Source of the DNA: Flavobacterium amniphilum
GTDB taxonomy: Bacteria; Bacteroidota; Bacteroidia; Flavobacteriales; Flavobacteriaceae
Length of the DNA: 64,000 nt
NCBI RefSeq assembly: GCF_023634845.1
Contig: NZ_JAMLJL010000003.1
Coordinates: 310,001 to 374,000, forward strand
Reading direction: 5' to 3'
The position numbers and the translations under genes were made by a program. Below, piece after piece: positions 24,840 to 34,492 of this stretch (its first letter is position 1; the number at the start of each line of letters is the position of its first letter). A model generated the notes under the pieces. That model did no database searches and was not told the origin of the DNA. It saw nothing but the letters and a program-made list of their open reading frames with translations.

Positions 24840-26228
24840 ATGGAAAACATAAAACAATACGTTCAGGATAATAAAGAACGTTTTTTAAACGAACTAATCG
24901 ATTTATTAAAAATCCCTTCAGTGAGTGCCGACAGTGCTTATGCACAGGATGTGATTGACACGGCAAACGTGGTAAAAGCCAGTCTTGAAAAAGCAGGCTG
25001 TGATGTGGTGGAATTGTGCGAGACACCGGGTTATCCCATTGTTTTCGGAGAAAAGATAATTGACAAATCGTTACCGACAGTATTGGTTTATGGTCATTAC
25101 GACGTTCAGCCGGCAGATCCGATGGAATTATGGACTTCACCTCCTTTTGAGCCGGTAATCAAAACCACCGAGTTACACCCTGAAGGCGCTATTTTTGCCC
25201 GTGGTGCTTGTGACGACAAAGGACAGATGTACATGCACGTAAAAGCATTTGAATACATGATCCAGAACAACTGCCTGCCTTGTAACGTAAAATTCATGAT
25301 AGAAGGAGAAGAGGAAGTAGGTTCTAAAAGTTTAGGTTGGTTCGTAGAGAGAAACCAGTCTAAATTAGCGAATGACGTTATTTTGATTTCAGATACGGGA
25401 ATGATTTCCAACCAGCAGCCATCCATCACAACAGGATTGAGAGGTTTGAGCTACGTGGAAGTCGAAGTGACCGGACCAAACCGTGACTTGCATTCCGGAT
25501 TATATGGAGGTGCCGTGGCCAACCCTATCAATGTACTGACTAAAATGATTGCCTCGTTACATGATGAAAACAACCATATCACCATCCCGGGCTTTTATGA
25601 CAAAGTGGAAGAACTTTCAACAGAAGAAAGAGCACAGATGGGCAAAAGACCATTCAGCCAGGAAGCCTACAATAAAGCACTTGACATTGCTGAAGAATAT
25701 GGTGAAAAAGGATATACTACCAATGAAAGAAACTCCATCCGTCCAACTTTGGATGTAAACGGAATCTGGGGTGGCTACACCGGTGAAGGAGCCAAAACCG
25801 TTATCGCCAGCAAAGCTTATGCTAAAATCTCGATGCGTTTGGTTCCGAATCAGGACTGGGAAGAAATCACTGAATTATTCCAGAAACACTTTGAAAGCAT
25901 CGCTCCAAAAGCCGTTACCGTAAAAGTAACACCGCATCACGGAGGGCAGGGATATGTAACACCGATTGACAGCATTGGGTATCAGGCCGCAGCCAAAGCC
26001 TATGCCGATACATTTGGAGTAGAGCCGATTCCGGTGCGTTCAGGAGGAAGTATTCCGATTGTGGCTTTATTCGAAAAAGAGTTAAAATCCAAAACCATCA
26101 TGATGGGATTCGGATTGGACAGTGATGCCATCCACTCCCCTAACGAACATTTCGGGGTTTTCAATTACCTGAAAGGAATTGAGACCATTCCGTTATTCTA
26201 CAAGTATTTCACCGAAATGAATAAATAA
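24840..26228 (+). CDS. M20-family dipeptidase
   Basis: 462 residues from ATG 24840. Metal-site motifs are in order: VLVYGHYDVQPADP, GACDDKGQ, IEGEEEVGS, LISDTGM, then DLHSGLYGG. This is the CNDP-type dipeptidase group, with two zinc ions. Cytoplasmic, no signal. It probably cleaves dipeptides or dipeptide-like substrates; the exact substrate cannot be told. 6 nt downstream is a methyltransferase gene in the same direction. Confidence 0.92.
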   Translation: MENIKQYVQDNKERFLNELIDLLKIPSVSADSAYAQDVIDTANVVKASLEKAGCDVVELCETPGYPIVFGEKIIDKSLPTVLVYGHYDVQPADPMELWTSPPFEPVIKTTELHPEGAIFARGACDDKGQMYMHVKAFEYMIQNNCLPCNVKFMIEGEEEVGSKSLGWFVERNQSKLANDVILISDTGMISNQQPSITTGLRGLSYVEVEVTGPNRDLHSGLYGGAVANPINVLTKMIASLHDENNHITIPGFYDKVEELSTEERAQMGKRPFSQEAYNKALDIAEEYGEKGYTTNERNSIRPTLDVNGIWGGYTGEGAKTVIASKAYAKISMRLVPNQDWEEITELFQKHFESIAPKAVTVKVTPHHGGQGYVTPIDSIGYQAAAKAYADTFGVEPIPVRSGGSIPIVALFEKELKSKTIMMGFGLDSDAIHSPNEHFGVFNYLKGIETIPLFYKYFTEMNK

Positions 26229-26234
26229 GAATCG

Positions 26235-26786
26235 GTGAGTAAGAAAAAATTTATCTCAGAAGTTTTAAAATCTACAGGAACTATAGGCGCTTTGTCGCCT
26301 AGTTCCTCTTTTTTGGCTGCTAAAATGTTGGAACCGATTGATTTCAGCAAAGCAGACTGCATTGTTGAATTTGGCCCCGGCACCGGCGTTTTTACCCATA
26401 AATTATTGGAAAAAATGAAGCCTGAAGCCAAACTGCTGGCCTTTGAAATCAATCCGTCTTTCATAGAGGAACTGGAAAAAATAAACGATCCCCGGTTGAT
26501 TGTCATTAATGACAGCGCTGAAAAAATACAGGATTATCTGGACCAGCATCATTTTACATCGGCCGATTATATCATTTCGTCATTGCCGTTTGCGATGATT
26601 CCGGATGCCGTTGTCCATAACATCCTGACCAATTCGGACAATGCCCTGTCTGAAAACGGAAAATACATTCAGTTTCAGTATTCCCTTAATGCCAAAAAGA
26701 AACTACAGTCCTATTTTTCGGAAGTCAGAATCAATTTCACGTTTTTAAATCTGCCACCCGCATTTATTTACATCTGTTCAAAATAA
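26235..26786 (+). CDS. class I SAM methyltransferase, PmtA-like
   Basis: 183 residues starting with GTG 26235, 6 nt after the dipeptidase stop. SAM-binding motif I is VEFGPGTGVF (Glu45-Gly51). The N-terminus TGTIGALSPSSSFLAAKM is typical of PmtA-type phospholipid N-methyltransferases and relatives, and IISSLPFAMIP is their motif IV. It might methylate phosphatidylethanolamine, but small non-phospholipid relatives also exist. Confidence 0.75.
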   Translation: MSKKKFISEVLKSTGTIGALSPSSSFLAAKMLEPIDFSKADCIVEFGPGTGVFTHKLLEKMKPEAKLLAFEINPSFIEELEKINDPRLIVINDSAEKIQDYLDQHHFTSADYIISSLPFAMIPDAVVHNILTNSDNALSENGKYIQFQYSLNAKKKLQSYFSEVRINFTFLNLPPAFIYICSK

Positions 26787-26800
26787 AACAAAAGTATTTC

Positions 26801-26829
26801 TTGTCTTTCTTTCAATTTTTTTAAGTTTG
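26801..26829 (+). promoter_or_regulatory. predicted promoter of the amine oxidase gene
   Basis: TTG at 26801-26803, an 18-nt spacer and TAAGTTTG at 26822-26829; the ATG follows 22 nt later. Confidence 0.45.
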
Positions 26830-26850
26830 TCCTACAAACAAAACAACAAA

Positions 26851-28419
26851 ATGAAAAAGACAATTTGTATTGCCGGAGGAGGAATTTCCGGACTATACAG
26901 CGCACTCCAACTTAGCAGTCTGGACTATAATGTCATACTACTCGAAGCTTCGGAAAATCACTGGGGCGGACGGATCGAGACCACTGTTTTGGAAAACTTT
27001 GTGACCGAATGGGGGCCGATGCGGTTTGAGACCAAATTGCAGCCTAAATTCGGTAAACTGATAGACGATTTAAAAATCGACCTGGTTCCTTTTAACGGAC
27101 CGCAGGCCAATCCGTCCCAATTCCCGCAGTATGATTTGCCGTTACAGGAGCAAAACCTGAATGCGTTGGATTTATTGCGGAAAGGAATTTTGCTGATGAT
27201 GGGCAAGAATCCGAACAACCCTATTGATTTTGGCTGCCAGAACTGGATTGACAGTCTGACCGAAGATGATTTCAGGACCATGCGCAAGGAAGCTACCTTA
27301 AACGGGAAATTCATGTGGAAGATGGGATTTTGGAATGCTTTGAGTGAAGACGGAATATTATCGCATCAGGCCCTGATGAAAATACGCGATACGGGAACCT
27401 TTTACCATATGATTCCTGACAACCTGAATGCCATTGAATGGGTAATCTGGTGGTTGCGTGCTTTTAAAACAGACGGTCAGATATTGGCTACTATCAAAAA
27501 AGGGACAGATGAGATTACCAAGCAGATGCTTTTAAAGCTACAGGAAAGATCAAACGTTACCCTTATTAACGGCGCAAGATTAGTTTCATTCAAAAATAAT
27601 GAAAAGAATCAAGCAGAAGCCGTTTATACCAAAAACGGAGAAAAATTAACCCTTACAGCAGATCATTTATTATTGGCCATGCCACAATACCCGTTGAAAA
27701 AGCTAAGCCATTCCTTACCGGAAAAAATCAGGGAGCAACTGGACAGCGTGAACGGTTTTGCGATGACCAAAGTATTCTTCATTCTTGACAAACCGTGGTG
27801 GGAATACAACCAGTCTCCACAGGCAAGAGCCAACAGGATGCCTACCCGCGAGATTCATTATTTCCGCCGTTCCAAGACCAATGATTTTGACGGTTTCGGC
27901 ATGATCCTGCTTTACACCGACAAACCTGCAACAGAATTCTGGAATTACTATATCGAAGACCGCAATAAGCATGAATTTGCCGAAGTGAACAACAACGACG
28001 AAATCAAGCAACAATTTGCCAATTTCATGTCGAAAGACGTTTTCCGCTCACTACAAGGCAACGAAGCCATGTCGACCACCGGTTTACAACTGACCAAAGA
28101 AGCCTTGTTTAAATATGCCAATATGAGTTTGGGCGAAATCAAGGCCGATATTGAAAAATCAATTGTTTCCTATGGAATCCGTGACTGGTCGTGTGCTCCG
28201 TACGGAGCCGGAAACCATTGCTGGAGGCCGGGTGTGAAATCCTGGGAAATCCAGCAGCAGTTCAAAGCTTTTGCTTTAGACAATTCTGATGTAAAAAACA
28301 TTCATATTATCGGGGAAGCCTATTCAGACTATACCGGATTTATTGAAGGTGCCATCAATTCTTCCGATTGGGCACTTGAAGAAATCACCGGAAAAAAAAT
28401 GGTGATCGATTTCCAATAA
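26851..28419 (+). CDS. FAD-dependent amine oxidase family protein
   Basis: 522 residues from ATG 26851. The FAD dinucleotide motif is at the start (TICIAGGGISGLYSALQLS, GxGxxG at Gly9-Gly14) and the C-terminal FAD-contact segment is GEAYSDYTGFIEGAINSSDWA. A middle KxxxE/flavin-loop region (HWGGRIETTVLENFVTEWGP) is typical of the monoamine/L-amino acid oxidase superfamily. No signal peptide, so cytoplasmic. Substrate unknown. Confidence 0.85.
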   Translation: MKKTICIAGGGISGLYSALQLSSLDYNVILLEASENHWGGRIETTVLENFVTEWGPMRFETKLQPKFGKLIDDLKIDLVPFNGPQANPSQFPQYDLPLQEQNLNALDLLRKGILLMMGKNPNNPIDFGCQNWIDSLTEDDFRTMRKEATLNGKFMWKMGFWNALSEDGILSHQALMKIRDTGTFYHMIPDNLNAIEWVIWWLRAFKTDGQILATIKKGTDEITKQMLLKLQERSNVTLINGARLVSFKNNEKNQAEAVYTKNGEKLTLTADHLLLAMPQYPLKKLSHSLPEKIREQLDSVNGFAMTKVFFILDKPWWEYNQSPQARANRMPTREIHYFRRSKTNDFDGFGMILLYTDKPATEFWNYYIEDRNKHEFAEVNNNDEIKQQFANFMSKDVFRSLQGNEAMSTTGLQLTKEALFKYANMSLGEIKADIEKSIVSYGIRDWSCAPYGAGNHCWRPGVKSWEIQQQFKAFALDNSDVKNIHIIGEAYSDYTGFIEGAINSSDWALEEITGKKMVIDFQ

Positions 28420-28423
28420 AAAA

Positions 28424-28465
28424 TAAAGCCACAAAGCCATTAACGGCTTTGTGGCTTTATTTTTT
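28424..28465. terminator. bidirectional terminator
   Basis: AAAGCCACAAAGCC and GGCTTTGTGGCTTT are a perfect inverted repeat with a 6-nt loop and T-run. It ends the amine oxidase on + and the next gene on -. Confidence 0.85.
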
Positions 28466-29283
28466 TATTTCTGTAAGCCCACTTCATTACGGTAAATATA
28501 ATCCCCGTGATTTGGTGAAAAATACTTGTTTAATTTTTTATCGAATTCTTTCATTTTAGTCTCGTCTTTCCAGTATGCCTTGGCCAGTTCATCATCTTTT
28601 GCCCAGGCTTTTTCAAGATCAGTCAGACTATCATACACAAACACCTCAACAAACTCACCACCTTTTGAACCCCAGGCATGAGCGTAAGTGTAATACGCCT
28701 TAAGCAGGTCATTTTTATTAACCAGATTATCCATTACTTCTTTAAACAACGCTTCGAATTCTTTTTCCGTGCCGTCTTTAGGTTGGGCAAAAGCACTTTT
28801 CCGGATATAATAAACCAATTGCTTATCAGGAGTTTTAGCCAGGGTTTTACGGTAAGGCAACACGGTGTAGATTTCATCCGAGTGTTCGTTATTGTAAAAA
28901 ACATTTCTTTTCTCATAAAAAGCTTTCCGGTCTTTTTCTTCAGGCCAGGCCGCTTTAATTAATTCATTTTCCTTCTCCCATGCCTTATCAATGGCATTCC
29001 AGTCATCATACATTTGAACCAAAACTATTTCAGTATTGTCTTCCGTAAAAAAATGAGTGAGGATGTTATGATTTTTCACATAAGGGTTTTTCATCACCAC
29101 TTTATCAAAGTACTCTTTTTCGACTTTAAGCCAGTCTTCTTTTTTTAAATCGGGGTTTGAAGTATTTCTGTGCAGAATCGTAACCGTTAAAAAACCGGGT
29201 GCTTTTTCCTGGGCCTTTGCCGAAAAACCCATACCCAAAAGGATTAGAAAAAATCCCAAAATCTTGTAATGAATTGCTCTCAT
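28465..29283 (-). CDS. exported protein with two internal repeats
   Basis: 272 residues. Signal peptide MRAIHYKILGFFLILLGMGFSAKAQ. The mature part has two similar halves. The first ends VQMYDDWNAIDKAWEKENEL...HSDEIY and the second ends VFVYDSLTDLEKAWAKDDEL...HGDYIY. Each carries Tyr/Trp-rich ends and a central helix, as in ferredoxin-like (Dabb/NIPSNAP-like) folds. No catalytic motif is visible; the duplication is the clearest feature. Confidence 0.7.
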   Translation of the reverse strand: MRAIHYKILGFFLILLGMGFSAKAQEKAPGFLTVTILHRNTSNPDLKKEDWLKVEKEYFDKVVMKNPYVKNHNILTHFFTEDNTEIVLVQMYDDWNAIDKAWEKENELIKAAWPEEKDRKAFYEKRNVFYNNEHSDEIYTVLPYRKTLAKTPDKQLVYYIRKSAFAQPKDGTEKEFEALFKEVMDNLVNKNDLLKAYYTYAHAWGSKGGEFVEVFVYDSLTDLEKAWAKDDELAKAYWKDETKMKEFDKKLNKYFSPNHGDYIYRNEVGLQK

Positions 29284-29584
29284 AATTTCAAAAATTAAGT
29301 TTAAAAAAAAAGAATCAAACCTGTTTTTAAATCCTTGAATACGTGGATTTTTGAGAACACATGAAAAGTGGTGTAAATTTACGATAATTTTAACTTAAAA
29401 ATCTGATTATCAATAAAATATAATTAATTAGATTTGCCATTTGAAAGCAGTCATTATTTATAAGTCAAAATAAATCAGCGATTTACATAAAATTTCTTTT
29501 TTTGGTCTTAAATTTGCTGTATCATCAATCAACCCAAAGCGCTTTGGAATTTCCGGAGTGCCAAGGAGAAAACCTTAATCAATC
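29284..29584. promoter_or_regulatory. 301-nt divergent region with a 14-nt palindrome
   Basis: No gene. TAAATTTG at 29509-29516 is a possible -7 element for the DUF4407 gene. CCAAAGCGCTTTGG (29534-29547) is a perfect 14-nt palindrome between that element and the start codon, a good operator or hairpin candidate. Confidence 0.45.
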
Positions 29585-30685
29585 ATGTTAAAACGTTTTT
29601 TCATTCTGTGCTCCGGCGCAGACCGCGAGCTGCTCTCATCATGCAGCGAAGGCGAACAAACCAAGTATGTTGGAATTGGCGCCACAGTTTTCTTCACAGC
29701 TGTTATGGCTTTTTTAGCCAGTGCCTATGCGCTGTTCACTGTTTTTGACAATACAGCCTACGCCTTAGCCTTCGGTACCGTTTGGGCCTTATTGATTTTC
29801 AATCTGGACCGTTTTATTGTTTCAACCATCAGGAAAAGAGACAATCTAATGGCCGAATTAGCACAGGCTTCACCCCGTATTATTCTGGCCATGATTATTG
29901 CAATCGTCATTTCTAAACCATTGGAAATCAAAATCTTTGAAAAAGAAATCAATACCGTTTTACTAAAAGAGCGAAACGCCATGGCGATTGCCAATAAAAA
30001 TCAGGTTTCCAATTATTTCAAGGGAGATGTGACCAAAAACCAGTCGGAGATAGACAGCATCAAATCGAATATCAAAGCCAAAGAAAAAGAAGTCGCCGAT
30101 TTATACCAATCCTATATCACCGAAGCGGAAGGAAGTGCCGGAACCAAAAAAATGGGTAAAGGTCCGATATACAAAGAAAAAAGAGAGGCACATGATCTTG
30201 CGTTACGCCAATTGGATTCTTTGAAAGCCAATTCGGCCAAGACCATTGCCGATAAAGAAGCCAGAGCCAAAACCCTTCAGACCGATCTTGATAAAAAAGT
30301 AGCCGATTCAAAGCCTATTATTGACAATTTTGACGGATTAATGGCCAGAATCAATGCATTGGGCAAGTTACCTTTGTTACCGTCACTTTTTATCATGTTG
30401 CTATTCCTGGCGATAGAAACCTCACCTATTATTGCCAAAATGCTGTCACCGAAAGGAGAATACGATTATAAACTGGAAGACAATGAAACGGCTTTGAAAA
30501 CACATATTGAGCAGAATAACTTCCAACGTGTTTTACAGAAAGAAACTGATGCCATTATTTACAATCAGATTTATGAAGACATCCGCTCTGATAAGGAAGT
30601 ATATGCGTATAAGAAAAGATCGGCTATTGAACTTCTTAAGTTGCAATCAGACAGTTATGCCGATAAGCAGAAAAGTGTGATGTAA
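29585..30685 (+). CDS. DUF4407 membrane protein
   Basis: 366 residues. Membrane segments lie at about 28-55, 57-77 and 97-113, and a C-terminal one near 262-280. A long charged coiled coil (about 120-250, KSNIKAKEKEVADLYQSY) lies between, with a C-terminal tail inside. The opening FILCSGADRELLSSCSEGEQ is the family hallmark. Function unknown; it probably forms inner-membrane complexes. It ends before a terminator shared with the next, convergent gene. Confidence 0.85.
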   Translation: MLKRFFILCSGADRELLSSCSEGEQTKYVGIGATVFFTAVMAFLASAYALFTVFDNTAYALAFGTVWALLIFNLDRFIVSTIRKRDNLMAELAQASPRIILAMIIAIVISKPLEIKIFEKEINTVLLKERNAMAIANKNQVSNYFKGDVTKNQSEIDSIKSNIKAKEKEVADLYQSYITEAEGSAGTKKMGKGPIYKEKREAHDLALRQLDSLKANSAKTIADKEARAKTLQTDLDKKVADSKPIIDNFDGLMARINALGKLPLLPSLFIMLLFLAIETSPIIAKMLSPKGEYDYKLEDNETALKTHIEQNNFQRVLQKETDAIIYNQIYEDIRSDKEVYAYKKRSAIELLKLQSDSYADKQKSVM

Positions 30686-30718
30686 TAATTATAGCCGAAA
30701 GACCAAAGTCATAAAGTA

Positions 30719-30752
30719 AAAAAGCCGGAAGCATTACACTTCCGGCTTTTAT
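30719..30752. terminator. terminator
   Basis: AAAGCCGGAAG / CTTCCGGCTTT, 7-nt loop, A/T runs on both sides; shared by the convergent genes. Confidence 0.85.
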
Positions 30753-30770
30753 TTTTAACAGTGATGATTT

Positions 30771-31481
30771 TTACATATACTGTAAAACTTCCGCCTTTAA
30801 ACGGTCATACTCCCCTTGAAGGATCAATCCGTTATCCAATAGTTTTTTATAGTTTTGAAGCTTGGCAAAAAGTTCTTCGCTGTTCATTTCGTTCAACTTT
30901 TTCTCACCAGGAGTTGTTGCCGCAATTACTTCGGTAACCGTTTCCTGAACTGCCGGTGTTGAAGGCATGATTTCGGCAAAAGAAGTTACTTCTTCCACTT
31001 CCACTTCTTCCACAACAGCTTCAACAATTGGTTCAGCAACCTGAGTTACGGTTTCAGGAGCCGGTGTTACGGCCGTTGCTACAGGATTCTTCAATAAGTC
31101 CAATTGTTCTTTAGCGTAGGTATATAATTTACGCGCTTGGTTCTTTGGCAAATAATCTACAGTATGCGTCAATTCCGTTTTAGTTGAAAATGAAAAATCA
31201 GAACCCAGGATACCTTCTTTCACAAAAGTTCCTGCTATTTCGTCCCAGTTAAAATCATTGAATTCCATTGACAGACCTAAATTCTTCGGTTTGCATAAAA
31301 TGATACGTTTGTTTGTTACCACAATGCTGTCCGGAAAAACGGTAATTGCCGGTTTTTTTTGCACAGCGATATAACCTACTTCTTCATTACTCATTAACAG
31401 GTTTTCCAATTTAGCAGTGATTTTCTCAATCGCTTTCGGATCCTGGTCTTCGTTTAATATTTTCTTTAAATTATCAATCAT
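30771..31481 (-). CDS. PH-domain protein with C-terminal SHOCT-like motif
   Basis: 236 residues. A bacterial PH-like domain covers about 25-130 (SIVVTNKRIILCKPKNLG). A low-complexity Val/Glu/Ala/Pro/Thr region lies at about 135-190. The last 40 residues have KLQNYKKLLDNGLILQGEYD, a SHOCT-like ending. Cytoplasmic, no signal. Function unknown; such proteins may bind other proteins or membranes. It is last in a three-gene minus-strand run starting at 32673. Confidence 0.7.
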   Translation of the reverse strand: MIDNLKKILNEDQDPKAIEKITAKLENLLMSNEEVGYIAVQKKPAITVFPDSIVVTNKRIILCKPKNLGLSMEFNDFNWDEIAGTFVKEGILGSDFSFSTKTELTHTVDYLPKNQARKLYTYAKEQLDLLKNPVATAVTPAPETVTQVAEPIVEAVVEEVEVEEVTSFAEIMPSTPAVQETVTEVIAATTPGEKKLNEMNSEELFAKLQNYKKLLDNGLILQGEYDRLKAEVLQYM

Positions 31482-31536
31482 AACTATTTATCCGTTAATT
31501 TTTGTTCTACTATTTGCATCAAAAGTAATGCCTAAA

Positions 31537-31902
31537 TTAAGAATTTAATACTTCCGCCTGCAATTTCTTTGTTAAACTTTTAAACACCAAATCATACGAA
31601 TGGTCAATAAGTTCCTTCAGAAAAGCATCATTCACAGAACCGTTTACTTTTACCGTATTCCAATGTACTTTGCTCATGTGGTATCCTGCCTGTATATCAT
31701 CAAATTGTCCGCGCAATTCCAATGCTCTTTCGGGATCACATTTTAAATTAACAGCAGGATTGTTATTTTCCCATTCTTTTAGTGATGATAAGGCAAACAT
31801 TTTACCGCCGACTTTAAAAACCAGTGTGTCTTCATCAAAAGGAAAATGTTCGGTTACGCCTTTCTTAGCCAGGCAATATTCGTAGAAAACATCAATGGTC
31901 AT
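31537..31902 (-). CDS. MmcQ/YjbR family protein
   Basis: 121 residues. The whole protein fits MmcQ/YjbR: VTEHFPFDEDTLVFKVGGKM, ALSSL, AVNLKCDPERALELR, MSKVHWNTV and HSYDLVFKSL. Double-wing DNA-binding-like fold, but its role is unproven. It starts 3 nt from the end of the cyclase gene upstream, so they are probably co-transcribed. Confidence 0.85.
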   Translation of the reverse strand: MTIDVFYEYCLAKKGVTEHFPFDEDTLVFKVGGKMFALSSLKEWENNNPAVNLKCDPERALELRGQFDDIQAGYHMSKVHWNTVKVNGSVNDAFLKELIDHSYDLVFKSLTKKLQAEVLNS

Positions 31903-31905
31903 ATT

Positions 31906-32673
31906 CTATTCAATTTTATATAAAACGGGTTTACTTGGCGATGCATCATTTTCAAACGACGCAATCTGAAGGTTTAGTATATAACTCCCGTCGGCCACTG
32001 TATCTTCCACAAAAACCATTTCTGTGATCGTACAATTTATTCTGGCATCCGGATTCAGGTTATTGACATCAGTAACATTCCAAAAAGCCTTATGTGCCAA
32101 TAATTTCCCTTCATCATGTTCACGGTCGACACTTGGCAGATCAATCAGCAAATGTTCGATTCTGCATTCCCGGATAAAAAGAGCCGCTTCTTCCAATAGG
32201 TATGGCCAATTCGTATTCGAATATTTCTTTGACCGCTTATCATCTGAATTGGGCAATGTGCGGATTACGATAGCCTGTGTACGGTTTTCTCCCAAGGCCT
32301 TTTCAATCTGGTCTTTGGTTATCACAAAATCTTCTCCTGATGCGACAGGCTGTACCGAAATCACTTCGGCTGTAAAAAAGAACTGTTTCAGACATTGATT
32401 GATACTGAAAAAATCGCGTGTGATATGTCCCAGGCATTCAGTGTGCGTGCCATGTCCGTGTGGATTAAAAGCAATGTTGTTGAAGTTGGTCGAAGAACTT
32501 CCTTCAGAAACCTTCCCTACCCAATCCCCGAAACGTACCGGTTCGATTACCGGCTTATCAATATACCAGGCAACAGGATTCTGATCGGTGTTTGAAATCG
32601 GTAATGAAATATCAATGGGTTTCAATAAATCTATCTGAAAAGTCTTATTATTTTGTGATATGTCAGCTATCAT
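31906..32673 (-). CDS. cyclase-family metal hydrolase (kynurenine formamidase-like)
   Basis: 255 residues. The metal site is typical of the family: NPHGHGTHTECLGHI (HGTHxE in place of HGTHxDxPxH), later LLIDLPSVDREHDEG. Members hydrolyse cyclic amides or formamides, among them formylkynurenine. No signal. First gene of the run with MmcQ and the PH protein; divergent from the DUF4153 gene with 54 nt between starts. Confidence 0.8.
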   Translation of the reverse strand: MIADISQNNKTFQIDLLKPIDISLPISNTDQNPVAWYIDKPVIEPVRFGDWVGKVSEGSSSTNFNNIAFNPHGHGTHTECLGHITRDFFSINQCLKQFFFTAEVISVQPVASGEDFVITKDQIEKALGENRTQAIVIRTLPNSDDKRSKKYSNTNWPYLLEEAALFIRECRIEHLLIDLPSVDREHDEGKLLAHKAFWNVTDVNNLNPDARINCTITEMVFVEDTVADGSYILNLQIASFENDASPSKPVLYKIE

Positions 32674-32727
32674 ATTTTAATGCGAATTTTTGTAAATTTA
32701 CATTTCTATCCTTTATCCGGTCAAAAA

Positions 32728-34491
32728 ATGAACAAAAAACTGAACGAAATTTTCCAGAAAGCCACTCAGACGATTGTACGTTATCCTATTGTTTTATTAA
32801 TGGCGCTTCTAATGGCGCTAACAGCAGTTCATCTGATTGAAAACAAAATGGAATACAATCACGAATATTTCTTGACCAGGATTTTATTCTGTGCTTCACT
32901 TGGAATTTCATTATTTTTTGGTTTAAAGATGTTATCACAAAGAATTGGAAGAGAATTACTACTGACTATTGCAGGCTTGCTTTTTCTGGTTGGTTATTAC
33001 TTTATTTTACCGAAGAAAAGAGAAGATTTTAATGATTTTTATGCGTTTATCATAGCGCCCACTTATCTTTTAACCCATTTACTGGTTGCATTTGCACCTT
33101 ATCTGAGAAAGGAAAATACCGAAAAAAGCTTTTGGGAATACAATAAAAACCTGTTTGTAAACTTTGCACTTACCTTGATTTTTACAGGAGTACTCACAGC
33201 CGGTGTTGAACTCGCCATCGTTGCTGTAGATCAACTTTTCACATTCAAATTTGACAGTTTGATCTATCCGAAAACTTTTTTCATGATGGCAATTTTCGGG
33301 AGTACTTTTATCTTTTTGCTCTTTAATGAAGCCGGCCTTGATTTTCTGGAAAAGGAAAGTGAATACCCAATTGTATTGAAATTTTTCACCCAATTCATTC
33401 TTATTCCGTTACTTTTTATTTATGTAGTGATTCTCTATTTTTATTCCGGTAAAATATTATTGGCCTGGGAATTACCTCGTGGTTGGGTATCGTATCTGGT
33501 TTTAGCCTATTCAGTAGTAGGGATTTTAGCCTTATTATTGGTTCATCCGTTAAAAGAAGTTGCCGCCAGATCATGGGTAAAAGCATTCAGTAAAATATTT
33601 TATTTCAGTCTGATTCCTCTTGTTGTATTGTTATTTACAGCTATTTTCACCCGATTATTGCAATACGGATTTACCGAACCCCGTTATTTTGTGTTGTTAT
33701 TAGCCATATGGGTTTCTACTATTGCACTATACTTTATCTTCAGAAAGGAAGCTACTATTAAATTCATTCCGGTATCCTTGTTTTTATTCGGGTTATTTGC
33801 TTTGATTTTTCCTTATTTCAATGCACTTTCCGTTTCAAAAAGGAGTCAAAAAAAGGAATTGGAAAACATTTTAATGGCAAACAACTTATTAGAAAAAGGC
33901 AAAATCAATTTCAGCAAACCTGTTATTGACACTGTTGCCAGACAGATTACAAACAAATTTGAGTACCTGAATGAACGATTTGAAAAAGAATATCTGGCAA
34001 AATTTCTTATGGACAGCATTAAAGCTAAAAAAGAATTCATAAACGGAAACTTCTGGGATTATGCCGCTTTTTTTCCTAACATAAAATCTACAACATCAAC
34101 AAAAAACGCAACTTTTCTCAATCTTATTTCAAAGAAAACCTTTTCTACTGTTGAAAATTATCAATACATCATACAACTTAACAGTTATGAAAACCCCGAA
34201 GTCAAAATTAAAAATGACATTTTCAAAATAAATAAGACCGCCAGTAGAAAAGATTTTATTACAATAACGCTAAATTCAAAACAAAGTATAGATCTTACCC
34301 CACAGGTAAAAGCCATTTTCAAAAAATACAATTTCAATGCATATAGTATTGAAACAGATGACCTATTCATCGAAAACAGCATAGGTAATTATCAATTCCG
34401 ATTGAATTTCAGCAATTTGAACAAATCAGATTATTCAGGAGAAATTGAGTATAGCTTTGAAAATGCCATCTTATTGTTAAAGGAAAAGTAG
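32728..34491 (+). CDS. DUF4153 polytopic membrane protein
   Basis: 587 residues from ATG 32728 (the ATG at 32680 adds an untypical extension). About ten hydrophobic segments lie between about 25 and 380; then a periplasmic or cytoplasmic C-terminal domain (about 390-587) rich in Lys/Asn/Phe. Motif FWEYNKNLFVNFALTLIFTG is typical of DUF4153. Function unknown. It ends 1 nt from the end of the convergent hemW gene. Confidence 0.8.
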   Translation: MNKKLNEIFQKATQTIVRYPIVLLMALLMALTAVHLIENKMEYNHEYFLTRILFCASLGISLFFGLKMLSQRIGRELLLTIAGLLFLVGYYFILPKKREDFNDFYAFIIAPTYLLTHLLVAFAPYLRKENTEKSFWEYNKNLFVNFALTLIFTGVLTAGVELAIVAVDQLFTFKFDSLIYPKTFFMMAIFGSTFIFLLFNEAGLDFLEKESEYPIVLKFFTQFILIPLLFIYVVILYFYSGKILLAWELPRGWVSYLVLAYSVVGILALLLVHPLKEVAARSWVKAFSKIFYFSLIPLVVLLFTAIFTRLLQYGFTEPRYFVLLLAIWVSTIALYFIFRKEATIKFIPVSLFLFGLFALIFPYFNALSVSKRSQKKELENILMANNLLEKGKINFSKPVIDTVARQITNKFEYLNERFEKEYLAKFLMDSIKAKKEFINGNFWDYAAFFPNIKSTTSTKNATFLNLISKKTFSTVENYQYIIQLNSYENPEVKIKNDIFKINKTASRKDFITITLNSKQSIDLTPQVKAIFKKYNFNAYSIETDDLFIENSIGNYQFRLNFSNLNKSDYSGEIEYSFENAILLLKEK

Positions 34492-34492
34492 C

